From: Firmicutes bacterium UBA4975
Lineage (GTDB): Bacteria > Bacillota > Proteinivoracia > UBA4975
Assembly (NCBI GenBank): GCA_002397155.1
Contig: DGZR01000049.1
Coordinates: forward strand, 69,394-80,669
Length of the DNA stretch: 11,276 nt
Reading direction: 5' to 3'
In this document: positions 1-7,518 of the stretch, piece after piece
Layout: the number at the start of each line of letters is the position of its first letter
How positions within the stretch are numbered: position 1 is the first letter of the stretch
Program-made: the position numbers and the translations under genes
The notes under the pieces: model-generated
What the model saw: only the letters and a program-made list of their open reading frames with translations
Databases searched by the model: none
Told to the model about the DNA's origin: nothing

Positions 1-267
1 GAAGGGGCCGTGCTGAAGGAAAGGCTCCAGCGCCTGATAATTCTGCAAAACAAGATCAGTCTGGAACTAAACCAAGAACTGCTGGGCCGGGTTTTGCCGG
101 TATTGGTCGAAGAGGGGGCGGAGGGTAAGTACAAAGGCCGCACTGCGACCAATAAGCTGGTCTTTTTCCCCAGCGCCATAGACCGGCGGGGCCAGATTGT
201 CGCGGTCAAGATAACCCAGGCAAAAACCTGGAGCCTGAGCGGAGAAGTGGAGGCAGAAAAACAGTGA
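1..267 (+). CDS. miaB: tRNA-2-methylthio-N6-dimethylallyladenosine synthase MiaB, C-terminal end (5' truncated by window)
   Basis: The reading frame is open from base 1, so only the last 88 residues are present. They read RLQRLI near the start and ELNQELLGRVLPVLVEEG, then GRTATNKLVFFP. This is the end of the radical-SAM region followed by the TRAM RNA-binding domain of the methylthiotransferase family. The iron-sulfur cysteine motifs lie upstream, outside the window. MiaB adds a methylthio group to i6A37 of tRNAs reading UNN codons, using the product of MiaA, whose gene lies five genes downstream in the same unit. The stop codon overlaps the mutS start (GTGA), so mutS is probably translationally coupled. 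The assignment to MiaB rather than another TRAM-containing methylthiotransferase rests on the TNKLVFFP-type motif and on the miaB-mutS context, which is common in Firmicutes. Confidence 0.9.
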   Translation, partial: EGAVLKERLQRLIILQNKISLELNQELLGRVLPVLVEEGAEGKYKGRTATNKLVFFPSAIDRRGQIVAVKITQAKTWSLSGEVEAEKQ

Positions 268-2750
268 AGCTGACCCCGATGATGCAGCAGTACCGCCAGA
301 CCAAGGAGCAGCATCCCGATTGCCTCCTCATGTTCCGGGTGGGGGATTTTTTTGAACTCTTCTTTGAGGACGCGGTGACGGCAGCCCGGGAGCTGAACAT
401 AACCCTGACCAGTCGGGACAAAAAAGAGGGAGAAGAGGGCACCCCTATGGCCGGTGTGCCCCATCACGCCCTGGAAGCCTACCTGGGGAAACTGGTGAAA
501 AAGGGCTACAATGTGGCCATCTGCGACCAGGTAGAAGACCCCCGCTTAGCTGAGGGACTGGTAAAGCGGGCGGTGGTGCGGGTCGTCACTCCGGGCACCC
601 TCATCGAGGACAACCTCCTGGAACCCACCGAAAACAACTGGCTCCTGGCCCTGGTCCAAGAAAAAGGGGAGTGGGGCCTGGCCTTCACCGATATATCCAC
701 CGGCCAATTCCAATGCAGCCAGTTTTCCGGCAGCGCCGAGCAGGTAGAGTCGATAATCACCTCTCTAAACCCCAGGGAAATCATCTCGGACCAAGCCTTG
801 GAGGGCAGCGGCCTGTCCCTGGCCGCCCTTCAAGCGCCGGGCCCCCCGGGGCAGGAAGAGGAACCGGATTTTTTGACAGCCAGCCCCTTGGCAGCTCGGG
901 CAGTCTCGGTAATCCGGGCCTACTTAGACAATCGGCAGATTCTCCCGCCGGAACTCCTGGGCGGCCTTACCTGGTATGATCCAGATCATTTCTTGTACCT
1001 GGACGCCACTTCCCAGCGCAACCTGGAAGTCCTCAGTTCTTTAAGCGGCAGCGGTCCCACTCTCTTCAAAGTGGTGGACAAGACGATAACCGCCATGGGA
1101 GGGCGAATGCTGAAAAACATTCTCGTCGCTCCCCTGGCAGACAGGGCGGCCATTGAAAAGCGCCTGGACGAGGTTCAATTTTTCTTCGATAACTACCTGG
1201 TCCGGAAAAAGAGCCGGGAAGTATTGCGAGATATTTATGACCTGGAGCGGATTGTCGCCAAGATCAAGTACAAGAGCGCTAACGCCCGGGACCTGCTGGC
1301 CCTTTCCCGCTCTTTGAGCCGGGTGCCGACTGTGGCCGCCTTGGTGGCCGACAGGCCAGGGGCAGAGGATTTGGGAGATTATGCCCGCCTCTCAGCCCTC
1401 ATCGAGGGGGCCATCCAGCCCGAACCCCCCGTCGCCCTGCGGGAGGGCAACCTCATCCGAACGGGGTTTTCTCCCGAACTGGATGAAATCCGCCAACTGG
1501 CGGCCAGCGGCAGCAGTTGGATCCGCCGCTACGAGGGCTCTCTGCGGGAAAAGACCGGGATAAAATCCCTAAAGATCGGGTATAACAAAATCTTTGGCTA
1601 CTACATAGAGGTGACTCGCCCGCACCTGGACCTAGTGCCCCCTTGGTTCAGCCGCAAGCAAACCCTGGTCAACTGCGAACGCTTTGAGACCCCCGAGCTA
1701 AAAGAATGGGAAGGGAAAATTCTTTCCGCCAACGAGCGCAAAATCAGTCTAGAATACGAGTTATTTTGCTCCCTCAGGGATGAAGTGGAGGGGTGGGGCC
1801 CCCAGATTCAAAACACTGCCCGGGCCCTGGCTGCCCTGGACTGCTGGCAGGGCTTGGCCGAAGTGGCCGCCGAGAACAGTTACTGCCGCCCCTTCATCGA
1901 TGAGAGCTCAGTTTTGGCCATCTCAGAAGGGCGCCATCCCGTGGTAGAGCGGTTCGGCCATACAGGCTTTGTCGCCAACGACTGCTTTTTGGATACCGAA
2001 AGCCGCCAGGTGATGATCCTCACCGGCCCCAATATGGCGGGCAAGTCGACCTACATGCGCCAAGTAGCCCTCATCGCCCTCCTGGCCCAGGTCGGCAGTT
2101 TTGTTCCCGCCGCCTCCGCCCGCATCGGCGTTTTAGACGCCATATACACCCGCATCGGGGCCAGCGACGACCTGGCCTCGGGGCGCAGCACATTTATGGT
2201 GGAAATGGCCGAGCTGGCCCGCATCCTGGCCCGGGCCACACCAAAAAGCCTCATCCTCCTGGACGAAGTGGGGCGGGGGACGGGAACCGCCGATGGCATC
2301 AGCATCGCCCGGGCAACTCTGGAATACCTGCACAATAAGCCCGACCTGGCCGCCAAGACCCTTTTTGCCACCCACTACCACCAGCTCACTGCCCTGGCGG
2401 CTCAACTGCCCCGGGTCTTCAACTGCTCGGTCCAGGTGTCCGAAAAAGAGGGAGAAGTGGCCTTTCTCCACAAAATCACCGCCGGGGGCAGCGATCGGAG
2501 TTACGGCATTCACGTGGCAAAACTGGCGGGGCTGCCCCAGGACCTGGTAAGCCAGGCCGAGAGCTACATTGAACAAGAAGAAGCCCCGCTCCCGGGCCCT
2601 CGGGCTGAGATCGCCGCTACCCGGGAAGAGGGGCGGTTAGCCGGAATAGGAAAACTAATCAGGGAGCTCAGCCTGGACGAGATTTCGCCCCGCCAAGCCT
2701 GGGAGGAACTGGACCGGCTGCAGCGGCTGGCAAGGGAGGCCGAACAGTGA
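264..2750 (+). CDS. mutS: DNA mismatch repair ATPase MutS
   Basis: MutS clamps DNA as a dimer, recognises mispairs and small loops, and recruits MutL on ATP binding. The 828-residue protein has the mismatch-reading domain with the Phe-x-Glu motif at F29-F30-E31 (GDFFELF; tyrosine is usual in the middle position). It then has connector, lever and clamp regions and the C-terminal ABC-type ATPase. The Walker A motif is GPNMAGKST (588-596) and the Walker B is LILLDE (663-668), followed by GRGTGTADG where most MutS proteins read GRGTSTxDG. A SYGIHVAKLAGLP segment follows. The tail ends with the short helical SPRQAWEELDRL segment typical of the family. I see no QLSFF-like beta-clamp motif near the C-terminus, and the protein is slightly shorter than the usual 850-870 residues. 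The GTG start overlaps the miaB stop, and the TGA stop overlaps the mutL start in the same way. Confidence 0.98.
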   Translation: MKLTPMMQQYRQTKEQHPDCLLMFRVGDFFELFFEDAVTAARELNITLTSRDKKEGEEGTPMAGVPHHALEAYLGKLVKKGYNVAICDQVEDPRLAEGLVKRAVVRVVTPGTLIEDNLLEPTENNWLLALVQEKGEWGLAFTDISTGQFQCSQFSGSAEQVESIITSLNPREIISDQALEGSGLSLAALQAPGPPGQEEEPDFLTASPLAARAVSVIRAYLDNRQILPPELLGGLTWYDPDHFLYLDATSQRNLEVLSSLSGSGPTLFKVVDKTITAMGGRMLKNILVAPLADRAAIEKRLDEVQFFFDNYLVRKKSREVLRDIYDLERIVAKIKYKSANARDLLALSRSLSRVPTVAALVADRPGAEDLGDYARLSALIEGAIQPEPPVALREGNLIRTGFSPELDEIRQLAASGSSWIRRYEGSLREKTGIKSLKIGYNKIFGYYIEVTRPHLDLVPPWFSRKQTLVNCERFETPELKEWEGKILSANERKISLEYELFCSLRDEVEGWGPQIQNTARALAALDCWQGLAEVAAENSYCRPFIDESSVLAISEGRHPVVERFGHTGFVANDCFLDTESRQVMILTGPNMAGKSTYMRQVALIALLAQVGSFVPAASARIGVLDAIYTRIGASDDLASGRSTFMVEMAELARILARATPKSLILLDEVGRGTGTADGISIARATLEYLHNKPDLAAKTLFATHYHQLTALAAQLPRVFNCSVQVSEKEGEVAFLHKITAGGSDRSYGIHVAKLAGLPQDLVSQAESYIEQEEAPLPGPRAEIAATREEGRLAGIGKLIRELSLDEISPRQAWEELDRLQRLAREAEQ

Positions 2751-4438
2751 AAATCCAAGTCCTCAGCCCTGAGACTATTTTGAAAATTGCCGCCGGGGAG
2801 GTAGTGGAAAGGCCGGCCTCGGTAGTAAAGGAACTGGTGGATAACGCCATTGACGCCGGAGCCGGAACAATTGTCATCGAGGCCTTGACCGGCGGCCTGG
2901 ACAAGATCACAGTGACCGATGACGGCGAAGGCATGGGGCCTGGAGACCTTGCCTTAGCGGTTCTTTCCCACAGCACCAGCAAGATAAAAAGCGGTGTCGA
3001 CCTCTTTAACGTGGCTACCATGGGCTTTCGGGGAGAGGCTCTGGCCAGCATCGGCGCCATCGCCAAGATGTCCATCCTCACCCGGCGGCGGCAAGACACG
3101 GCGGGAGCCATCCTTAGTGTTGTCGGCGGCCAGCGGGGAGAGGTAGAGGCGGCGGCCAGCCCGGTCGGCACGAAAGTGACAGTCGAAGATCTCTTTTTCA
3201 ACACCCCCGCCCGGCAGAAATTCCTGGGCAAGCCCGCCACTGAATTTTCCGCCCTGGCCAACGTCGTCCACCAGCTCTTGCTGGCTTGGCCGGATATTCG
3301 TTTCAAGCTGTACCATAATGGCAAGCTCAGTCTCTCTTCTCCCGGCAGCGGCAGCCTGACCGACGCAATAGCCTCCTTGGCTGGGACAAAAATCGCCGAA
3401 AATCTCCTTCAGTGTTCTTTCCAGCAAGGGGGATATACCTTGACCGGCTTCATTGCCAGCCCGGACTTTCACCGCAGCAACCGCGCCATGCAGTATTTCA
3501 GTGTCAACGGCCGCCCGGTCAGCTTGCGCCTGGCTGGCAGCGCCCTGGAGCGGGCTTTTCACACCCTGCTCCCCAGCCAGCGCTACCCCATCGCCTTTCT
3601 TAACCTGGACGTACCCACAGACCAGGTGGACGTAAACGTCCACCCGACTAAGAGAGAAGTAAAGTTCAGCGAGGCCGGGATCATTTACGCCCTGGTCCTT
3701 AACGGCTGCCGCAGGGGACTGGAAGATTATCTTGGGGTGCCCCGGGGTTTTATCCCGGAGGTAATTCCCTACACTTCCCCGGGCTACTCCCGGCCGGAGC
3801 CAGCCAAGAGCAGCCTGACGGTCCAGGAGGGTTTTTCCTGGGCCCCGGTTGGGGAAAGAATAGGCTCTTCTTACACCATTCTCGGCCAGGTTTTTTCCAC
3901 CTTTTTAGTGGCAGCCACCGCCGACGAACTGCGCCTGGTCGATCAGCATGCCGCCCAGGAAAGAGTGCTCTACGAAAAATACCTGGGCCTGCTAAAAGAG
4001 GGAAAAAAGGCCGGCCAGGTCATTATTCCCCTGGAGACTCCTCTTGACGGCCGCAGCCGCCATTTCCTTGAGGCTTGCCTGCCCCAATTGGCGGAACTGG
4101 GGTTTCGCCTTGAGTTGACTGAAGGGGGAATGGTCCTCCGGGAAGCTCCCATCCTCTTTAAAAAAACCCTCAGCGGGGCGGATGTCCTGGAAATTCTCGA
4201 AACCCTGCAGCACAGCGAGGGACCGGCCGGCGCCCTGGCCGATTACCAACAGACTGCCCTCAAACTCATGGCCTGCAAGGGTGCCATTAAGGCTAATCAG
4301 CCCCTTTCCGCCGCCGAATCCCTCCAGCTCCTCCTGGACTTGGACGCCTGCGAAAACAATCGCACCTGCCCCCATGGACGCCCGATCTGGGTGGCCTTTG
4401 ACAAGAATAAGCTGGAAATAATGTTTGCCCGGAGGTAA
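2747..4438 (+). CDS. mutL: DNA mismatch repair endonuclease MutL
   Basis: MutL couples mismatch recognition by MutS to strand removal. The N-terminal GHKL ATPase is intact: IAAGEVVERPASVVKELV with catalytic E29 and Mg-binding N33 (KELVDNAIDAGA, with D32 where Glu is usual), DDGEGM, and GFRGEA (93-98). The C-terminal half carries the metal-dependent nicking site: DQHAAQERVLYE (399-410, the DQHAx2Ex4E motif), ACKGAIKAN, CPHGRP and a terminal EIMFARR. It is therefore an endonuclease-type MutL, as expected in bacteria without MutH. A QVIIPL segment (424-429) sits where the B. subtilis protein has its beta-clamp-binding motif. At 563 residues it is shorter than E. coli or B. subtilis MutL (about 615-630). 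The difference lies mainly in the linker between the two domains, here only about 45 residues. The GTG start overlaps the mutS stop by four bases. Confidence 0.98.
   Translation: MKIQVLSPETILKIAAGEVVERPASVVKELVDNAIDAGAGTIVIEALTGGLDKITVTDDGEGMGPGDLALAVLSHSTSKIKSGVDLFNVATMGFRGEALASIGAIAKMSILTRRRQDTAGAILSVVGGQRGEVEAAASPVGTKVTVEDLFFNTPARQKFLGKPATEFSALANVVHQLLLAWPDIRFKLYHNGKLSLSSPGSGSLTDAIASLAGTKIAENLLQCSFQQGGYTLTGFIASPDFHRSNRAMQYFSVNGRPVSLRLAGSALERAFHTLLPSQRYPIAFLNLDVPTDQVDVNVHPTKREVKFSEAGIIYALVLNGCRRGLEDYLGVPRGFIPEVIPYTSPGYSRPEPAKSSLTVQEGFSWAPVGERIGSSYTILGQVFSTFLVAATADELRLVDQHAAQERVLYEKYLGLLKEGKKAGQVIIPLETPLDGRSRHFLEACLPQLAELGFRLELTEGGMVLREAPILFKKTLSGADVLEILETLQHSEGPAGALADYQQTALKLMACKGAIKANQPLSAAESLQLLLDLDACENNRTCPHGRPIWVAFDKNKLEIMFARR
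4431..4436 (+). promoter_or_regulatory. Ribosome binding site that fixes the TTG start of the methyltransferase gene
   Basis: GGAGGT sits at the very end of mutL, its last T being the first base of the mutL TAA stop. It is six bases from the TTG at 4443. It favours that TTG over the in-frame TTG at 4425 and suggests ribosomes finishing mutL can re-initiate here. Confidence 0.7.
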
Positions 4439-4442
4439 GACC

Positions 4443-5207
4443 TTGATAATCACCACCGCCCGCAAGCCCAACCGAGCCCTGGAAGAATGGGCCGGTGAAA
4501 TCGCCCGGACCCACAGCATTCCCTTCGTCCCCCGGGCCAACCGGAGTCTGGAATCCCTGCTAGAAGAGGACCAAGTGGTCCTGGTCGCCAGCCGGGAACG
4601 CCTCTCTTGTCATACCGCCGGCGGCGAGCTCTTCTACCATCCCAACATGGCGGCGGTCCGCCTGCACCTGCTCCGCCAAGGGGTAGAGGACAAATTCCTC
4701 AATACTTGCGGCTTGGTAGCGGGAGACAGTTTTTTGGACTGCACTGCCGGCCTCTGTGCCGACAGTTTAGTGGCAAAGTGCCGAGTGGGGGAAGGGGGGA
4801 GGGTTTTGGCTTTGGAAAAATCCCTGCCAATTTTCCTGGTCATGGCTCAGGGCCTTAAAAAAAACGGCCCCGTCCGGTTCAGAGGGCCGGCCCGGGGCAT
4901 CGAACTGGTTCACGGGGATTTCCGCTCCCTGCTGCCAGAACTGCCCCCCGCTTCCTTCGATGTGGTCTACTTTGATCCGATGTTCGAGGCGCCGGTCCTG
5001 CAGGCATCCTCCCTCTTGCCCCTGCGCCCCCTGGCCCACGAAGAGCCCCTGACCCCGGCCGACATCGCCCTCGCCGCCCGGGTGGCAAGGAAAAAAGTGG
5101 TGGTGAAGGAGAGATCCTTTTTTGACTTTTCCCGGCTGGGGCTGACCCCGGCAGGAAAAAGCAACCGCAAGACCGCCTACGGCGTTCTGGCCAAGGGGGA
5201 AGGATAA
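4443..5207 (+). CDS. RsmJ-like class I SAM-dependent methyltransferase
   Basis: This is a 254-residue Rossmann-fold methyltransferase. The SAM-binding motif I is FLDCTAGLCAD (97-107), comparable to the DATAGLGRD of E. coli RsmJ. The catalytic-region motif is VVYFDPMFE (DPMF at 178-181), comparable to YLDPMYP of RsmJ. KKVVVKE further on also matches that family (DUF548/PF04445). E. coli RsmJ methylates the N2 of G1516 in 16S rRNA. An rRNA substrate is plausible here but inferred, because the usual proline after DPMF/Y is Glu and overall similarity looks distant. I chose the TTG start at 4443 because GGAGGT at 4431-4436 lies six bases upstream. A further in-frame TTG at 4425 lies inside mutL and ahead of that site. 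The gene begins four bases after mutL and ends two bases before miaA. The position between repair and tRNA-modification genes fits an RNA-modifying role. Confidence 0.75.
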   Translation: MIITTARKPNRALEEWAGEIARTHSIPFVPRANRSLESLLEEDQVVLVASRERLSCHTAGGELFYHPNMAAVRLHLLRQGVEDKFLNTCGLVAGDSFLDCTAGLCADSLVAKCRVGEGGRVLALEKSLPIFLVMAQGLKKNGPVRFRGPARGIELVHGDFRSLLPELPPASFDVVYFDPMFEAPVLQASSLLPLRPLAHEEPLTPADIALAARVARKKVVVKERSFFDFSRLGLTPAGKSNRKTAYGVLAKGEG

Positions 5208-5209
5208 GG

Positions 5210-6145
5210 GTGAAGGCAAGTATTCCCCTTTTAGTTATTGCCGGACCAACGGCGACCGGTAAATCTGCCCTAGCGGTGGCCCTGGCCGAAAGGCTGGGGG
5301 GCGAAATCCTCTCGGCGGATTCCATGCAGGTGTACAAGTACATGGACATCGGCACCGCCAAGGTTGAAGGGCCTCTTAGGGCTCGAGTGCCCCATCACTT
5401 GCTGGACCTGGTTGAACCCAATGAAGATTTCTCCCTGGCCCAGTATAAAGAGGCGGCGGACGGGGTAATCGGGGAGATCTGGGAGCGTCGCCGCCTGCCC
5501 ATAATGGTGGGGGGGACCGGCCTCTACATCAAGGCCGTATTGGAGAACTACCCCCTGGCCCAACTGCCCTACGACCCTGCCTGCCGGGCCCGGCTCAACC
5601 GGGAATGGGACCAAGGGGGCCGGGAACAGATGGTCCTGCGCCTGGCCGAAGCGGACCCCCAGGCCGCCTTAACCGCCCGGGATCGGCGGCGCATCATCAG
5701 GGCCCTAGAGGTCTACGAATTGACCGGCCGCAGCCAAAGTGAAATCCAGGAGCAGGCCAAGGAAGATAGCCCCTACTGCCCGGCCGTTTTTGCCCTCACC
5801 CTGCCCCGACCCCTTTTATATGAAAGGATCGATGCCCGAGCAGAGAGCATGGTTATTCAGGGGCTGATTGGGGAATATACTGGATTGATTGAGGGGGGGT
5901 ATTCTCCGCGAGCCAAGGCCATGCAGGGCCTGGGCTACTACCATGCGGGCATGCACCTGGCCGGCTGCTGGACCCTCCCGGAGATGGTGGCCAATCTGCA
6001 GCGGGACACCCGGCGCTATGCCAAGCGACAACTTTCTTGGTTCCGCGGGATGGCAGTCACTTGGATAGACAACAGTTGCCCGGAAGAAAGTCTTGAGAGA
6101 GTTTTCTTTACAGTGGCAGGAAAACTCCCTGCTATCAGCGAATAG
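5210..6145 (+). CDS. miaA: tRNA dimethylallyltransferase MiaA
   Basis: MiaA transfers a dimethylallyl group from DMAPP to N6 of A37 in tRNAs reading UNN codons, giving i6A, the substrate of MiaB. The 311-residue protein has the P-loop GPTATGKS (12-19), the substrate motif ADSMQVYKYMDIGTAK (DSMQVY at 37-42), HHLLDL, PIMVGGTGLYIKAVL, and RRRIIRALEVYELTG. The C-terminal signature is YAKRQLSWFRG. Length and motif order are standard for the family. The GTG start is two bases after the upstream stop and is preceded by a GGAAGGA ribosome binding site. The gene is co-directional with miaB, so both steps of ms2i6A synthesis probably come from one transcript. Confidence 0.97.
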   Translation: MKASIPLLVIAGPTATGKSALAVALAERLGGEILSADSMQVYKYMDIGTAKVEGPLRARVPHHLLDLVEPNEDFSLAQYKEAADGVIGEIWERRRLPIMVGGTGLYIKAVLENYPLAQLPYDPACRARLNREWDQGGREQMVLRLAEADPQAALTARDRRRIIRALEVYELTGRSQSEIQEQAKEDSPYCPAVFALTLPRPLLYERIDARAESMVIQGLIGEYTGLIEGGYSPRAKAMQGLGYYHAGMHLAGCWTLPEMVANLQRDTRRYAKRQLSWFRGMAVTWIDNSCPEESLERVFFTVAGKLPAISE

Positions 6146-6165
6146 AGCATTAGATATATAGAAAG

Positions 6166-6174
6166 AGGCGGTGA
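6166..6174 (+). promoter_or_regulatory. Ribosome binding site of hfq
   Basis: AGGCGGTGA differs by one base from the ideal AGGAGGTGA anti-16S match and lies five bases before the GTG at 6180. Using the earlier in-frame GTG at 6171 would place the start codon inside this site. Confidence 0.6.
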
Positions 6175-6179
6175 GCTCG

Positions 6180-6410
6180 GTGAAAAATCTCAACCTGCAG
6201 GACGTTTTTCTCAACCAAATTCGCAAAGACACGATCCCCGTGACGATCTTCCTGCTCAATGGCTTCCAGATCAAGGGTTTTGTCCGCGGTTTCGATAACT
6301 TTACCGTCGTCATGGACAGCGACAATAAACAGCAGCTCATTTACAAACACGCAATATCTACCATCATTCCCCTGCGACCCGTCAACCTTAATCCCGAAAG
6401 GGAAGACTAA
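6180..6410 (+). CDS. hfq: RNA chaperone Hfq
   Basis: Hfq forms a hexameric Sm-like ring that binds small RNAs and mRNAs. With the GTG at 6180 the protein is 76 residues. It has the N-terminal helix NLQDVFLNQIRKD (Q7 of the proximal pocket), the Sm1 strand region VTIFLLNGFQIKGFVRGFDN, and the canonical Sm2 motif YKHAIST at 55-61 with K56 and H57 lining the proximal RNA site. The lateral rim reads RKDT (15-18) instead of the arginine-rich RRER of E. coli, as in other Gram-positive Hfqs. A three-codon-longer start at 6171 (79 residues) is possible but fits the ribosome binding site worse. It is the last gene of the operon, directly after miaA, an order shared with enterobacteria and B. subtilis. 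Confidence 0.95.
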   Translation: MKNLNLQDVFLNQIRKDTIPVTIFLLNGFQIKGFVRGFDNFTVVMDSDNKQQLIYKHAISTIIPLRPVNLNPERED

Positions 6411-6414
6411 ATAG

Positions 6415-6456
6415 ATACGCCCTGCTCGCTAAGGCCGCAGGGCGTATTTCTTTTTT
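6415..6456 (+). terminator. Intrinsic terminator after hfq
   Basis: A perfect 11-bp stem pairs ATACGCCCTGC (6415-6425) with GCAGGGCGTAT (6437-6447) around an 11-base loop. TTCTTTTTT follows. It lies four bases after the hfq stop and closes the miaB-hfq operon. Confidence 0.95.
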
Positions 6457-6497
6457 CGGGGAGAACGTACCCAAGTAATCATAGTCCTCCCGGCAAG

Positions 6498-6525
6498 GGA
6501 TATTTTATAACAGGGGGCATAAAAA
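6498..6525 (+). promoter_or_regulatory. Candidate sigma-E-type sporulation promoter upstream of spoVK
   Basis: GGATATT (6498-6504) and CATAAAAA (6518-6525) are separated by 13 bases. They resemble the sigma-E consensus kmATATT and CATACAnT, with two mismatches in the -10 and one at the second base of the -35. No sigma-A-like promoter is evident in this gap. The role is inferred from sequence and from the sporulation gene downstream. Confidence 0.4.
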
Positions 6526-6534
6526 GCGGACCGG

Positions 6535-6564
6535 TCACTTTTGCCCCGGAAAGAGCATATATTA
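6535..6564 (+). promoter_or_regulatory. Candidate sigma-K/sigma-E-type sporulation promoter upstream of spoVK
   Basis: CATATATTA at 6556-6564 fits the sigma-K -10 pattern CATAnnnTA exactly. It also fits the sigma-E -10 CATACAnT with one mismatch. TCACTTT at 6535-6541 contains an AC for a sigma-K -35 and matches five of seven positions of the sigma-E -35, with a 14-base spacer. Start of transcription would fall about 25 bases before the GTG of spoVK. Confidence 0.45.
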
Positions 6565-6594
6565 TTCCTGGTCTAGGGGAGAGGGGGCAGTGCG

Positions 6595-7515
6595 GTGCGA
6601 ATAGTCGGTCCCGAGGTGGAAAAGGTAGTCAGCCAGGGCAGCATGCTGGGGGCGCCGCCCCGAGCTGCCCCAGCCGTGCCTCCGGCAATGCAGGAGCTCT
6701 TCACCATGGTGGGCTTGAAAAAGGTCAAGGAGCTGGCCGGAGAGCTGGAGGCTTTTATCAATGTGCAAAGACACCGGGAAACCTACAACCTGGCCAATGC
6801 CCCCATGGTCTTGCACATGGTTTTTAAAGGCAACCCCGGCACCGGCAAGACCACGGTGGCCCGGCTCTTCGGCAAGCTCTTTCACAGCCTGCAAGTTCTG
6901 CCCAAGGGCCACATCATTGAGGTGGAAAGGGCCGACTTGGTGGGGGAATACATCGGCCACACCGCCCAAAAAACCCGGGAAAAGATCAGCAAGGCCCTGG
7001 GCGGAGTGCTCTTTATTGATGAGGCGTACTCCCTGGCCCGGGGGGGAGAAAAGGACTTTGGCAAAGAAGCGGTGGATACCCTGGTCAAAGCCATGGAGGA
7101 CTATAAGAACGACTTCATCCTCATCCTAGCGGGCTACACCGCCCCCATGGATGAGTTCCTGCGCCTCAACCCCGGGCTCAAGTCCCGCTTCCCCATCCAG
7201 ATCCACTTCCCCGATTATACCGTCCAGGAACTGCTGGACATCAGCGCCCTCATGCTAGAAGAACGCCAGTACCGCCTGACCAACCGGGCCCTGAATAAAC
7301 TGGCCGAAGTCATTGACCGAGCGAGCAATGTACCCTACAATGATTTCAGCAACGCCCGCTTGGTGCGGAACCTGCTGGAAACGGCCATCCGCAGGCATGC
7401 GGTGCGGTTGCGCTATGTTCTCCGTCCCACCCGGGACCAGCTTCAGACCCTTGAGTCCTGCGATTTTTCCCCGGGTAGGGAAAATGAGTATACCCTGTAC
7501 GGAAGCCCGAGGTGA
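6595..7515 (+). CDS. spoVK: AAA+ ATPase, stage V sporulation protein K (CbbX/SpoVK family)
   Basis: The 306-residue protein has one AAA+ module. An N-terminal proline/alanine-rich segment (about 1-33) precedes MVGLKKVKEL. The Walker A motif is GNPGTGKTT (79-87) and a pore-loop-like segment is VGEYIGHTAQKT (Y119). The Walker B is VLFIDEAYSL (138-147) and a sensor region ILILAGY follows (175-181). An arginine-finger segment NPGLKSRFPIQ has R198. The C-terminal lid contains NDFSNARLVRNLLE. CbbX relatives remodel Rubisco, but no Rubisco genes are nearby and the position after hfq and before a ynbB homologue matches B. subtilis spoVK. SpoVK is needed for spore maturation, probably as a mother-cell remodelling ATPase whose client is unknown. 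The GTG start is seven bases after GAGGGGG. The TGA stop lies inside the ribosome binding site of the next gene. Confidence 0.88.
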   Translation: MRIVGPEVEKVVSQGSMLGAPPRAAPAVPPAMQELFTMVGLKKVKELAGELEAFINVQRHRETYNLANAPMVLHMVFKGNPGTGKTTVARLFGKLFHSLQVLPKGHIIEVERADLVGEYIGHTAQKTREKISKALGGVLFIDEAYSLARGGEKDFGKEAVDTLVKAMEDYKNDFILILAGYTAPMDEFLRLNPGLKSRFPIQIHFPDYTVQELLDISALMLEERQYRLTNRALNKLAEVIDRASNVPYNDFSNARLVRNLLETAIRRHAVRLRYVLRPTRDQLQTLESCDFSPGRENEYTLYGSPR

Positions 7516-7518
7516 AAC

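Noticed and set aside
2133..2576. 147-residue minus-strand open frame inside mutS
   Set aside because: It lies opposite the conserved MutS ATPase region and its composition is typical of a shadow frame. No family features are seen.
2954..3643. 229-residue minus-strand open frame inside mutL
   Set aside because: It is an antisense shadow of a GC-rich gene, with no ribosome binding site or recognisable domain, and the plus-strand mutL is intact.
6151..6160. TAGATATATA upstream of hfq as a dedicated -10 element
   Set aside because: No acceptable -35 lies 16-18 bases upstream, so a separate hfq promoter is not supported.
6595..7515. Rubisco activase CbbX
   Set aside because: The AAA+ core is shared, but no Rubisco or Calvin-cycle genes are near, and the gene order hfq - this gene - ynbB matches spoVK.
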